From positions 237,613 to 301,612 of the forward strand of contig PUQB01000163.1 of the NCBI GenBank assembly GCA_003024785.1: a stretch of 64,000 nt of DNA. The letters are read 5' to 3'. This DNA comes from Selaginella tamariscina. Lineage: Eukaryota > Streptophyta > Lycopodiopsida > Selaginellales > Selaginellaceae. The notes beneath the pieces are model-generated. The model had not been told where the DNA came from and did not search any database. It worked only from the letters and a program-made list of their open reading frames with translations. Shown piece after piece: positions 45,429 through 57,381 of this stretch; the stretch's first letter is position 1, and each line of letters begins with the position of its first letter. The position numbers and the translations under genes are program-made.

Positions 45429-47888
45429 TTGGAGATCGTATTGTGTGATTCTGCAACAACCTGTACAGTTAACTATAAGGGAGTTACTGACATTAGCACC
45501 ATTTTTACGAACACAGATAACAAATGCTTTGGAGTCAGTAATATTCAAGGCGATACAAGTCAGGTAGGAGTGAATACCACGGAAGTTCTTACAGAGAAGG
45601 ACTGGGATGAGGAGGTGCCAATGATTACGGCTCGAATTGGTAAAAACAATATTCAGAATATACCTATTGATGGAGGTTCAGGAGTCAACATAATTGAAGA
45701 ACAGACTTGCAAACAATTGGGACTTGGGCCTATTGAAAATGCGCCTTTCTTGGTGGATGGCTGATCAGAGGAAAGTAAGACCCATTGGTATAATCAGATC
45801 TGTGTATGGAAATTGCAGGAATCAAGTTTAAGGTATCTTTAGTCGTATTACGTATCGAGCAGACTAGTAAACCATACCAAATATTGTTGGGAAGACCATG
45901 GTTAAGGGATGCAAAAGTACGACATAATTGGGAGCATGACGAAATGGTACTCTATAAGAGTGGACGAGAAGCGGTTGTTCGAACGCAGCAGAAGAAACCA
46001 ATAGGACGACCGACCGACCATTGCAAATGGAGGATTTCGACTGGCATTACGGCTTGAACAGGGAAGAAGAAAAACTCCTATTCGAAAGTAATCCAGACCT
46101 CATAGAGATAGCACAAGCGGATTTATACCAGATGACGCCGGAAGAAGAAAACATGGAGAAGACAGTAACTAGTGATCAACAACACCAACATATGAATACT
46201 CTTGGACTAACGGATAAGTTTAAACAACCTGTGCAGCAGCAGTTACAATTCGAGACAGAGAATGAACAGAGATACGTACTCAACAAAAACTGGAAATTAC
46301 TACGAATGAGAAGACTGAAGAAGTTGAAATTAAAACAAGTGAATATGGACCACGAAAAGTACGAATAGTAGTTGATCTCGAGCCGGAATACCGAAGACAT
46401 TGATAGCAGTACTACGTCAAAATGCAGATGTTTTTGCATGGAGCTACGAGATCTTAAGGGAGTTCCACCTACGATTTGTACTCATAAGATAGAACTATTA
46501 CCACATGCAGTTCCGAGGAAACAGCAAGCATATCGAATGAATCCAACATTTTTAGCGAAAGTGAGAGAAGAAGTGGACAAGTTATTACAGGTGGATTCAT
46601 ATATCCAATTGAAAACCCGCAATGGTTATCACCAATAGTCGTAGTCCCAAAGAAGAATGGCAAATTACGTATCTGCGTCAATTATAAGAAGTTGAATGAT
46701 GTAACGAAGCGAGATACGTACCCAATACCATTCACCGAAGAATTGTTGGATACAGTAGCAGGACATGAAATGTACTCTTTTCTGGACGGATTTTCAGGAT
46801 ACAACCAAGTTCAAGTAGATCCTGAGGATCAACCGAAAACGGCATTCATCAGTCCTTGGGGTACATATGCGTATCGCGTGATGCCTTTTGGGCTATGTAA
46901 TGCACCATTTACCTTTCAACGTTTGGTTAGCGAAACATTCCGGGATTATTTGACCACGTTTATGAAAGTTTTCTTGGATGATTTCAGTATTTATGGAGCA
47001 CAAGATATACACTGGACTGTTTAACGAAGTGTTTTGGGAAATGCCGATTGAACAATATAGCTCTTAATCCGGAGAAGTGCGTGTTTTCCGTGAGATCAGG
47101 GATTTTGCTTGGCACATTATATGCAAGGACGGAATAATGGTGGATCAAGATAAAATCAAAGTCATACAAACAATGCAACCACCTAAAGACGTAAGTGGAG
47201 TACGACGCTTTTAGGGAAGATGGGATATCATCGAAGGTTTATCAAAAATTATGCAGCAATAGCGAAGCCATTAACTATGCTGTTGAGGAAAACGCAACCA
47301 TTCAAATGGGATGCGGAATGCGAACAGAGTTTCAATACACTAAAGCAGGCATTAATGAAGGCTCCTATTTTAGCGAGTCCAAATTGGCAACAGGAGTTTC
47401 ATGTACAAGTGGACGCATCGTCATACGCTATCGGATGCATATTAACGCAAACCCAGGAGGATGGGAAAGATCGACCATTATATTACGCAAGTCGACGGTT
47501 AGCACCTGCAGAAGAAAATTACACGACTACGGAAAAGGAAGCTCTCGGAATGGTATATGCAGCAAAGAAATTTCGACATTATTTGCTTGCAAACAAAGTC
47601 AAGTTCATTGTTGATCATCAAGCTTTGACACATTTGTTAAGCAAGACTAAGCTAGAAGGAAGATTAGTACGCTGGTTTTTATTATTACAGGAGTTCGATT
47701 TTCAAATCATTCACAAACCAGGCAAATTACACCAACAAGCAGATTTCCTAAGTCGTATTACGAATGAAGAAGAAGGTGTTGGCGTGAATGATGAACTACC
47801 AGATGCTAACTTATTCCAGGTACAACAGGAACAACCACCAAAGCATGGAAATTACGAAGGATATCTTCAAGATATTGAATATTTTTAA
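45429..47888 (+). pseudogene. G2 protease, reverse transcriptase and RNase H, frameshifted
   Basis: Protease region at 45595-45764 has IPIDGGSGVNII, where DGGSG replaces the usual DTG/S, as I recall for Tat elements. RT starts near 46640 (VVVPKKNGKLRICVNYKK in parts) with FLDGFSGYNQV, TAFISPWGTYAYRVMPFGLC and the active site VFLDDFSIYG near 46970. RNase H is well kept at 47220-47760: VDASSYAIGCILTQTQEDG, YYASRRLAPAEENYTTTEKE and FIVDHQALTHLL. One frame change separates RT from RNase H. Confidence 0.88.
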
Positions 47889-47899
47889 CTACTGGACAC

Positions 47900-49161
47900 C
47901 GGTCAAGTACGCAACAACGCAGCAGCGCAAACAACTCGTATTACGATGTAAGCCATACTGCATGGTGTCAGGTATACTATATAAGAAAGGCAAAGATGAA
48001 GTGTTAAGGAGGTGTGTACCAATGGAGGAAGTGCAGACCGTATTACGGGAAGCTCATTCAGGAGAACATGGTGGACATTTTGCAGGAACATTAACCGCAC
48101 AAAATATTACAGTCTGGATTATGGTGGCCCACGTTATTCAAGGACGCTATCGACTATTGTCAAAAGTGTTTGAAGTGCAATGAACACCAACCAGCTCCAT
48201 CAACCATTACATCCAACGGAACCATTAGCTCCATTTATGAAATGGGGAATGGATTATGGGACCAATCAATCCTAAAAGTAGCAAGCGGAATCAATATATA
48301 TTGGTACTCACGGATTATGTTACTAAATGGGCAGAGGCTATCGCATTACGAGATTGTCGGCAATACGGGTAGCTAAGTTTATCTACGAGAATATCGTAGT
48401 ACGATTTGGCGCTCCAATGGAACTTATCAGTGATCAAGGAACTCATTTCGTCAACAACGTCATCAAAGTACTTTGCAACGAATATTTGGTAAAACATTAC
48501 ACCTCTACTGCGTATTATCCACAAGGAAACGGACAGGCAGAGGCTACTAACAAAATACTGAAGACCGTACTAACCAAGATAGTAAACACTAATCGTAAAA
48601 ACTGGGATGAAAAACTTCCATCAGCATTATGGGCATACCGTACTACGTATAAAGTGGCACAAAGTTTACTCCATTTCAACTTACATACGGATTGGAAGCT
48701 ATTACGCCTATAGAGTATATCATACCATCATTGGGATGTCACTTGAATACGGCATTGGGGAAGCAGAGCAAGTTAAGCAACGACTACTACAACTGAAAAA
48801 CTTGATGAAAAACGGCAACAAGCAGTTTTTAATATACAAGCTATACAAACGTATTAAGGCATGGCACGATCGATTACGACGAGTACAACGACCCATATTC
48901 CGAGTCGGAGACATGGTATGGCATTATCAAGGGAATCTTCGACCGATTGGTCATAAATTCAAGTCCAAATGGCATGGACCATATATAATTACCGACATAC
49001 GAGATAACAACACTGTCACATTGATGGATGCTACAACACGGGTTATACTTACGACGAATACAAATCGAATACGGAAATATACAACTAACAAGCCAGAGGA
49101 AGATCTGACAATGACCGGAATACGAACGGCACGATACAACGGACACAGAAATATGTATTAA
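47900..49161 (+). pseudogene. G2 integrase, frameshifted
   Basis: Zinc-binding part: LREAHSGEHGGHFAG near 48050. The first catalytic Asp region is frame-disturbed near 48240; LISDQGTHFVN carries the second near 48430 and YYPQGNGQAEATNKIL the Glu near 48510. The C-terminus has PIFRVGDMVWHYQGNL and GPYIITDI near 48980 and ends at 49161. Confidence 0.85.
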
Positions 49162-49213
49162 AACTAACACGGAATACGATCAAAACCGTAACTCGGAAGA
49201 GACAAGGAAAAAT

Positions 49214-51907
49214 ATGTGGCCAGCTGGAGAGTCGACGTCAGCAGAATCTTCTCAAAACATCAACAGGATAAGTCACGCGAGCGAAGGACAGAATCCAAGA
49301 AAGCGACAAGTCCGAGGAATGCAAAATCCAATGATGAGATATTTCAAATCTATCGAAAACCAAGGAAATTACACACACAACCAATCTGATTTTGACACGT
49401 GGACAGCTCGCAGAAACTGACAGACCATAAATTCCCAGAGTATAAGTTAAGGGTACTCACCCGCCGCCAGCACTCATTAGGGTTTCAAAATTCTTCCTTA
49501 GTTTCTTCCTTATTCCATCTTCGAATTTTTCTTCTCTTTCTTCTTTTTCTTCCTTTATTTCAAGGCGCATATGGAATCCATGGATGAGTATACAGATACC
49601 ACAAGCACTTCGGCAACTTACAAAATATAGCAAAGCACCTTCAGGGTTGCTTGTGACCTGCACTCTCCTCTTGCAAACAATCTAAGTCAATGCGGGAGTC
49701 CCAATCAGAGCCGGCGGTTTCAATTCCACTTGTGCCAATGCTTTATCGGATTGTTCATCTGGCACCAACACTGATTTTGGACATACATGAATGGATCCAG
49801 AGGATGCAGTTGGAGCGATCTTTCGAAATATTCGTGCACAAGCGATTGGACCAATATAAACACTTGGTCGATCAGGCGATCAAGGCGTATCTACCACAAT
49901 ATAAGGCTTTACAACTACATGGTTACAAGTAAGCTCATTCGGAATCTTTTTCAATTTCCAGAACCAGATATCTCTTATGATCCGATTCCTCAAGTCCACA
50001 CATATGTTCATCATTACACGATAATATGGACAAGTTTCGGCGAATGCACCAACATGGATCCTCCGCAAACCGCACAAGGGACATATTAAGGCTATTACAA
50101 CTGCCTTTACTTTCCACAAGACGCAAGTAGAATTCAACAAGGAGATCAGGTATATTTATCACCAATCTGAGCAGGGACAGAGACCAGATTGGGGGGAACT
50201 AGTCGTAGTAGGGCTACTACGGGAGTTGAACACGCTGCACAACCCAAAAGAAAGACAAGGAAACGATGGTATTTCCAGTGCTACATCATATTCTCACAAG
50301 TCTCAACATTACGTATGCGGATTTAGCACCCACAGGTACACTGGTACTCACGTCGAGGATAGGTTTTTGGTTAGGTCTAACGAATCAGTATCCTGATAAT
50401 GTGTGTAACGTTCGTAATTTGGATGCGCCACTACCAACTAAGGCAAAGAAGCGACCACGTATGCAATCAAAGAAGCTGGAGGAGCCGCAGACAAAGGAGC
50501 CTGAAATCGTAATTCAATTTATGGACGAGGATGAAGGCGATGATCAAGTATTGCAACGACGACCATTACTACGAAGAGACCATGGAGAATGCAAAATAAG
50601 CCTACAGCAACAACTTCTGTACCACATACAACGGGCGATGGCACAGACTACCATACCACAATACGGCTACAGGATGTCACGACCCGATACATGATACAGG
50701 ATACAGGATACAAGTTACAGGATATGCCTATAGGATATACCTACAGGATATGCCTGCAGGATATTCCTACAGGATATGCCTATAGGATATTACCTACAGG
50801 ATATTCTTACAGGATATTCCTATAGGATATTCCTATAGGATATGCCTATAGGATATACTATAGGATATGCCTAGAGGATAAGGGTCACTATTTTAGCTCA
50901 TGACCATATTAGATTCATGACTAGATTAGCTTGGAGTTGTGAGTATAAAAGCTCCGACCTAATTGTTGTACAATCAGTTACTATCAACACCAGTCATTGT
51001 ACGATCATTCTTGTCTTGTTCTTATTCTTGTCTTTTCCTTGCTCTTGCCTTGTTTTTGAGTCAAGCCTTCTTGTTGTTATCTTGCTCTTGGGTCGTGGCT
51101 TGACACATGGCCGACTTCCACACAACCCATGGAGTATGAGGATTCTGTGCCATTCAACAGTACGGATCCTCCCGTAGTTCCATCGCCACCATTGGTACAA
51201 CATCAAAGTACGGCAGGTACAGCTACTCATATAATACCACCCTAGGTAGAACCTCAAGCACAGCATGTACAGGAGTCAACAGTACGGCACTCAAGACAAG
51301 AATCGGATTCGGCAGAACCGACACCTGGACCATTCGCCAAGAACAACAACATTTACGATAAAGAGCAGCACCACAACAGCCCTATCACCGATACAAACAG
51401 ATGGGTCATCGCTTCGGATCGATAGGAGTGTGACATCTTGAGGAGTTCGAAGCGCACTCGTGACCAGACAGCTTCCCCTGGACCCCCACCACAAGACCCA
51501 CCATAGGATACGACTGTTGAAGGTCAACTCTCTCATCTTCGCAGTGTCTTTGACGGTATTACGCAGCAGATAGTACTCCAATGCGCCTAAGCTACTTTCA
51601 GTCAGTAGCTTCATGACTGTTGCAAACACGCTCGACAAGCAGTACTTGGAGCAGTCGAATATCATACACCGGTTGTACGATCAAAACAAGGTACTTATGG
51701 ACACAGTACACACTTAATTTATCAAGTCCGTATATCCATGAGAATATCAGTGAGTTCAATCCGCAGCAACACCAACATCGGATGACGCGGAAGAAGTACG
51801 GAAGTTACGCGAAGAAACCTCAAGTTCAAGAGCTTCATCATTCTATGCGGAAATGCGGGCACATCGTAAGGTTGCATCGGGCGATGCAACACTTCTAGTC
51901 TGGGGGA
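49214..51907 (+). other. Extra region of G2 downstream of integrase
   Basis: About 2.3 kb of G2-specific sequence, without the solo LTR, separates integrase from the 3' LTR. Coding-like pieces are 49690-49932 (MRESQSEPAVSIPLVPML, then WIQRMQLERSFEIFVHKRLD), 50266-50590 (ILTSLNITYADLAPTGTLVL, RIGFWLGL, an acidic and basic tail) and 51620-51900 (Gln/His-rich). No signal peptide or transmembrane pair typical of an env gene is evident. Athila and Tat elements are known to carry additional frames; this one matches nothing I recognise. The IGFWLGL and TYADLAP words suggest a folded domain, perhaps plant-mobile-domain-like, but that is a guess. Confidence 0.5.
50675..51105 (+). repeat. Solo LTR of the G3 family inside G2
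   Basis: 431 bp starting TGTCACGACCCGATACA and ending GTGGCTTGACA, similar to both G3 LTRs and packed with TATAGGATATNCC units (about 50700-50880). The flanks (ACAGGA and CATGG) show no target duplication. Confidence 0.87.
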
Positions 51908-52440
51908 TGTTAGGAGCATAGTTAGACATTAGTAGAGTTTTTTGTTATTTCATGGGCAATATAATGGGAAAATATCAAAAACAATATATATTGTGGAAAA
52001 CCGAGAGTGGGAAGAATATATCGGAGTACGAGTTTACTAATGCAATACCGCAATACGGATCATCACCGCAATACGATATCAGCAGAGTACGACATTTATG
52101 GATAAGGATAAGAAGGAGTTACAGTAACTGAATGGATAAGGCTAGGAAGTAATTATGATAACTGCTAATACGGGATCTAGAGTACTGGTATAAAAGACCA
52201 GATTAGGACTAGAAGGGCATCCGAGTATAACTGTTCTTTTGTACCATGTACCGTGCATGGACATAATATAACTGTGACGGGATCCATAGTACTGCTACCT
52301 GCTATACACCTTGCCATCCTTATCATTTTCCTGACTTTTTGATGTCTGATTACGTCTTTAACTTAATCCGGTAGACCCTTAGTACGGGTTTATCAACAGC
52401 AATCCTATCGATGTACGGAGGTAGGAAATTACGGTTAACA
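51908..52440 (+). repeat. G2 3' LTR
   Basis: 533 bp, preceded by the polypurine tract CTGGGGGA, starting TGTTAGGAGCATAG and ending GGTTAACA. Confidence 0.88.
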
Positions 52441-52534
52441 ACCTTCGCCATAGCGTATAATTCGAGCATGATTCCTGGTTTTCCACTCCTCATTGGTGTT
52501 GTCCTCTCCTTCCCACCGGTCACTCATCTCGAAC
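52441..52534 (-). pseudogene. G1 gag N-terminus
   Basis: On the minus strand from 52534, right after the primer-binding site: MSDRWEGEDNTNEEWKT, then RIIRYGEG, cut by the G2 insertion at 52440. Confidence 0.75.
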
Positions 52535-52552
52535 CTCGCTCTGATACCAAAT

Positions 52553-52757
52553 TGTTAGGCACCACTATGTACAATCTAAAGACCCTCACAAGACCACCTG
52601 ACTCCCCCGAGCTATCTCTAGTCTCCACACACTGCTCCCAAGGAAGGCTTCCAAAATAGTGTGCCCTTAATTCTCTCTTAGATCTAGGTATAGTCTTAGG
52701 AAATTCTAGCTTATACCTTTTGGAGAATATTTTTGATTCGTTATATGGGTCATAATA
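52553..52757 (-). repeat. G1 5' LTR
   Basis: 205 bp; ends CCTAACA before the tRNA-Met site. It shares about 134 bp at high similarity with 32657-32790. Its first bases read TATTATG, so the canonical TG has changed to TA. Confidence 0.85.
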
Positions 52758-53043
52758 GGTTTGCACTTCCACATCACTATTGGCTTGTATGTCATTTTGC
52801 ATTGATGTCATTTCAATCTCCTTTTGCCACCTTGTTTTTAGGTCAAAAAGATATTGTAATTCTGTATGTGTGACAGGCCCTTCTAACTCTCAAACAACAG
52901 TCTCCTAATAATCGACCAATAGTTTTAAGTAACTAGTTGCGTTATAAGAAATTCTTTGGCATCGATTTTTGAACCTATGTCACATTTTTTTATGCCATTA
53001 ATAATAAACTCTTGTTCTTTGAGTTGGCCACTCAATGGAATAG
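52758..53043 (-). pseudogene. Gene B copy 2, middle part
   Basis: Minus strand; equals Element 1 bases about 23830-24125 (for example the segment coding EIEMTSMQNDIQANSDVEVQ). It is bounded by G1 on the left (GGTTT duplication) and by F on the right (AATAG at 53039-53043). Confidence 0.78.
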
Positions 53044-54005
53044 GTATCAGAGGTTTTACCTGGTGCCACAAAGGCGGCTTGCCAGGTGCCAACCCTAGAA
53101 TCCCCTCTCTGGAAACCCCACGGAATCTGGTAAAATAACCCATATTAGGAACCCAAGCCTTTAGGAACTCAAACCCCTAACTGACTAAGCCCACGAACGA
53201 GACTCACCTTGTGAATCAAGATACACGGACTAGCCGAGCCTTAGGTGTTGTTCCTAGCTTGGGGTGGTTGAGGCGGCCAGAGCAAGGCCTCAACCACTAG
53301 TTTTGCGGAACGTGAACTCGGGCAATGCCTTTGAGCTTGCAAGCAGGTTTTCGGACCAAGGAATCTGACTAACTCCTTAGAAGTGACGTGCCCCTATCTC
53401 AAAGGCAAGATCTTACCAACAATAAGGATAGTCTAACCCTAGGGTGGGTTGTACCCCTGTCGTGTGGAAGTTTGGGCAGCACAACGGAGAGTTGCACCTT
53501 AACGACATAAGCTTAGCTTGCACCGGTAGGAGGTTAATGAGCTCTCTTTTGAACCCAGGAAGCCTCACTACATATACTCTACCTTATTTATGTGACGGAC
53601 CCCCCTCCCCCCCCCATTTACCTAAGTGAGTAAGTGGGCTGGCACGGAAATGCCAGCCCTTAGAGAAAATAGTTGTCCTAACTTAACCCTAAACCTAACC
53701 CCTAGGGGTGGGGTTAGGGCAACCCTAGGGTTAGGTCAACCCTAGGAATTATTTTGACAAGCTATACTTTTGCAAAGAACCCTAACCTGGAACGTCAAAC
53801 CGAGGGAGAGTTTCTAGAAGGTAAGTTCTAGCTTCGCCTAGAGTTTCCTGCAAATACCTAATGACACCCGGCTGGACCATCACTAGATACCCAAGTGCAC
53901 TAAACGGGCCTGTTTCCTACTACATCTAGGGTTCGTCACACAACTCGGTAAGTAACAACAGTCGAACCCCAAAGTAAAGGGTCGAGTCATAGTAAAAACT
54001 ATGAC
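53044..54005 (-). mobile_element. Repeat F: 0.96-kb insertion in gene B, related to the LTR of X
   Basis: Non-coding, with CTAGGGTTAGG/CAACCCTAGG motifs. It is clearly similar to 58200-58920 and to 61170-62015. AATAG lies at both edges (53039-53043 and 54006-54010), which indicates an insertion. The right edge, read inward on the minus strand, starts GTCATAGTTTTTACTATGAC. It probably is a truncated or solo LTR of the X family. Confidence 0.65.
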
Positions 54006-54830
54006 AATAGAGTTTGGTTGTCATTATTGGAGAAGTGGCTTTCCATCCTCTTCACTTTTGAAGAGCATTAAACCCTCTTTCAGTAACCACTCTTGTTCTG
54101 ATGGACATAACTTGTACTGCAAAATAGGTATACCATCTTTTATGGAGAAAAAGAATTGTAATGGCACAAGGTGACCAGTTAAAGAATCACTCATTTTTTT
54201 GATATACTCCTTGAAAAACTTTTTGAAGTTTTGCACCTCAATCACTAGTAAAGCACAATTTTTTTTTGGAGATGCAATTTTTAAAAAAATCCATCATAGT
54301 GATAAGGTAAGTGCACTTGTCCTTTTGTAGAGTTGGAGATCTTGCTGAAGAATGCATCAATATCTTTATGAGTGTGACCAACCATAAGGAAACTGAACGT
54401 GATAGTCTCAAACACACCTTTGGCAATAAGCATTAATAAGTATGCTAGTACGTATCTAGAAAATAAAAGTAAGTATGAACTTGAGAAACCCTTAACTAAA
54501 ATGATTTACCTATTTTTGTTCTTGCTTGCACAATTATCCATTTGTAAAAGCAAATGATGAGGAAGCTTATTTAATGTTGAGGATACATGTACACTATGTG
54601 AGCTAGATTCCTCTATTGAACTATAACTCTCAATAGGGCCATCTGTTTTTTGTGCAGGTTGATGACAGTGCCTCTCATATACCTAAGTAACCTTAAGTGC
54701 ATACATGTTCATGAGAGCATTATGTAAAAATTGAAGGTGTTGTTTTTTCACTTTGAAATCACTCATATGACTTGTTTGTGAATGGGCTTCAAGGTTTTTG
54801 AAACACATGACCAACAAAGAAATTTTTTTT
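54006..54830 (-). pseudogene. Gene B copy 2, 5' part
   Basis: Minus strand; matches 23097-23800 of Element 1. It shows NCASKNKNR, the same intron at about 54510-54455, VGHTHKDIDAFF near 54385-54350 (one change from GHTHEDID) and LTGHLVPLQFFFSIKDGIPI near 54180-54125. The start region reads MSDFKVKKQHLQFLHNALMN near 54765. Frameshifts differ partly from those of copy 1. Confidence 0.78.
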
Positions 54831-54912
54831 GGCCAATAAATTATCTATTGCAAAGAAAATTTGGCCAATAAATTTATCTAATATAAAATATCTAAATTAT
54901 CTAAGAATTTTT

Positions 54913-56568
54913 TTTTTGGCAGGATTTATCTCATCAGTATATTAATCTGTTAATTATTCAATCTAGAGAGCCAAAGAAATTGCAATAGTTGATTTGCCCA
55001 TGTGGGTGGGAAGGAAAACATCTTTCTTGATAATGCTAATTTCTTGCTTCAAGGACAAGGTCTTCGCCAAATGGGTGGGGTCATGAAATCCTTCGTGAAA
55101 GAAACACTAAAGAACAAGCAAACGGGTGAAGGGAGCCCTTCAAAAAGTTTGCAAAGAAACCCAATAAGACTCCCAAGGCTAAGTCTATTCAAGCTACGAA
55201 GAATGTAGACAACAACTTCAAGCTCACATGGTTGAAGCCTCTAAACGGAACAACAGTGGAGGAGATGGAAGTGTTAGCTAATTTAGTGGCTGATGACAAA
55301 CTATAGATTAACAACAGCAACCCCGCCTCTCCTTTTTCATCTCAAAGCAATGGAGCTGAAGACGATTAGACACTTCAAGTTGAGAATACATTGTCATAAA
55401 TTGGGTTGGACCTCGACTTTAGCATATGAGGAAGTCAGCAAATATTTGCATGTGACAAACAATGATATGCTTGTCCAATGGATGAACCAATTAAAAGATC
55501 TGGGCAAGAATTTATTGCTTGTCAACATCAGAAAGGAGAACATCATGATGACGCTTTCTCTTATGGCAGTGCTTCAACAGTGGAGAACTAAGTTGAACTT
55601 TATAAAGGAGGACGTTACGAATCATGACAAGCCCTACAGATGTTTGTTGTCGGATTCAGAGACGTCATGGGGTAACATCATTGCATTTAGGAAATCGTTT
55701 CAAATGTTCATGATGGATCAACGGGTGTTAAAAAATCCTTTTTCAGATAAATCGCTAAAAGATTTAGCGGAGAGCTTAGTTGTGCAAGCATGTAAAAAGA
55801 AGGTATTTATTATTTAGTTTTTGCACACTTATATATACTTACATTTCAGGTATTTATTTCTTGATTTTCACTCATGTCACTAATACCTTTGCCTTTGCCT
55901 TCGCCAAGAAGAATAGACATTGCTGAATTGCATTTTACATGAATGATGTTGATCCTATGTGTATTGATACGATTGTTCACTTAGTTGTCAGGAATGAACC
56001 AAATAATTTCAAACTTCCAAATGATTGGCCAGGTATCTATTTGTGCTCCAATGGGCCTGAACCTCCATCCAATACACTGATAGTTGAGAAACATATTTGG
56101 TAATGTACGTTATCCAAACATTACAAGTCAAGCTACATGAAGCATCATCAACTTAATCACGGGTCCTCACAGTGATGCATGGATTTTTTACTATTGCACT
56201 AGGGGATCCGTCTTGAAGGGTGTTACCTTTGGGATACATGTGTCTTTGCCAGTGAAAAGGATAAAACCATAATCAAGGACTTGAACAAGTAGATAGAGAG
56301 GTTCTCAAGTGACTACCCTAACAAACCCATACAGGAGTATTTGGGAAAGTTCCCTCCCGAAAAGTGCGATAGCTCTGAGGAGAAATCTGGTTCAATGTCA
56401 GAGTTTGAGAACAATCTTGAATTAAATATTACACCAAAAGTTATTTCAAGGAGTACAGAATATTCAATTACTCCATTGACCATGGAAACATCAACAAAGA
56501 AAACAAAAGATGTTGAACGAACTTCCAAGCGGCTAAAACCTAGTGAAGAAGAATTAATAATGTGTTGA
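54913..56568 (+). pseudogene. Gene A copy 2, lacking its first exons
   Basis: Starts inside the intron that carries the palindrome (here GGCAGGATTTATCTCATC) and continues in the same order as copy 1: GGKENIFLD, then FHLKAMELKTIRHFK, SKYLHVTNNDMLVQWMNQLK, DKPYRCLLSDSETSWGN, an intron, HSDAWIF-like and CYLWDTC segments, and an acidic tail (SSEEKSGSMSEFENNLEL, MCstop at 56568). The exons equivalent to 18600-19974 are absent. Several stops and frame changes make it non-functional. Confidence 0.72.
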
Positions 56569-56806
56569 TAGAGTGACAAATAGTTGTAAATGAGTGTAAC
56601 ATAAGGCATTTTTGTATATTTCATTTATATTTGTATAGAAAATAATTTTTCAAGGATTAAAGAAGTTTTTAGTTCAAACATGGGTCACACATTAACAAGG
56701 TAAATAATAGACCTTGGTAATTATAAGGCCAACTAAGATCATTTTACAAATGTAATAAAAGTCAAGAACATAGATTTTCAACAATGGCATGAGGTAATAG
56801 AGGGGT

Positions 56807-57381
56807 ATGACAAAAATTTCTTGTGCCACATGTCAAATGGACAAAGTTCATGCAAAAATGAATAATAATGCAGCTCAAAACATCCTTACTATGGGGATCA
56901 CTTTAGTTTTTGCATCACTATTTATATTGTTTTTAATTCTTGAATTACTTTCTTTAGCGCCTACAATATCTGAATCTTGGAAGGATATGTACAAATAAAT
57001 GATAAAGGATCAATAACAATATAGTGTCAAAAGATAAATGTGAAAGGGACCAAACAAGTGAGTTGCAAAGCATTCAAGAGGCAACATTGCCCCTTGTTAC
57101 CTATGGCCATATTGTGTTGTTATATGTCAATGGTGTTTTGTTTCATCCCACAAATGCCTAAGGATAGGGAAAAAGAAATCAAACAGGGAGATTTCATTTG
57201 TTATCATGATAAATTTTAACATAATATCATTTTCCGTCCGGGGTTGGACCATCTTTTTCAAAAGCTCAAGGAGATGGGTGCACTTGTGGAGATTTGATCA
57301 TGCATGCAATTTTATAACCTGACGCCATTGCTAAATTTGCTTAACAAACATTTTAGTATTGCAAAAGAAGTGATTCTTAAA
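56807..57381 (+). pseudogene. Gene C copy 2, 5' part
   Basis: Equivalent to 16630-16090 of Element 1. The conserved NNAAQNILTMG is followed by the hydrophobic segment LVFASLFILFLILELLSLAP. Beyond it the phosphatase motif I region (VNGVLFHP) and the motif II region are present in broken frames. It is cut at 57381 by X. Confidence 0.7.

Larger units (their letters stand above)
42896..52440 (+). mobile_element. Ty3/gypsy retrotransposon G2, Tat/Athila-like, 9.5 kb
   Basis: Direct repeats at 42896-43464 (plus the inverted head) and 51908-52440 are close to identical apart from a 75-bp gap in the 3' copy near 52271. The sequence after the 5' LTR, TATGGCGACCACGAGGGATG, resembles the tRNA-Arg-type primer site known from Tat/Ogre elements. 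Gag has three zinc knuckles, RT has FLDDFSIYG, and integrase has YYPQGNGQAEATNKIL, all typical of Tat/Athila. No chromodomain follows; instead about 2.3 kb of extra sequence precedes the 3' LTR. A CCTTC match at the outer edges is a likely but offset target duplication inside G1. Confidence 0.85.
32657..52757 (-). mobile_element. Ty3/gypsy retrotransposon G1 (minus strand), host of G3 and G2
   Basis: On the minus strand a 205-bp 5' LTR (52757-52553) is followed by ATTTGGTATCAGAGCG, a primer-binding site for initiator tRNA-Met, and by MSDRWEGEDNTNEEW, the polyprotein start. The gag continues at 42893 and 42488 after G2, pol runs down to 38800, and the 3' LTR remnant is at 32790-32657. The 5-bp sequence GGTTT on the plus strand borders both ends, so insertion into gene B of Element 2 is exact. 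The last part of pol and the first 70 or so bases of the 3' LTR are missing at the G3 junction. Confidence 0.85.

Noticed and set aside
49457..51665. Minus-strand frames in the G2 downstream region as an env-like gene
   Set aside because: No signal peptide, paired membrane segments or conserved cysteines; opposite strand to the element; composition fits antisense of the plus-strand pieces.
53444..53629. 61-codon frame in repeat F
   Set aside because: Not preserved in the two related X LTR copies, so not a conserved gene.
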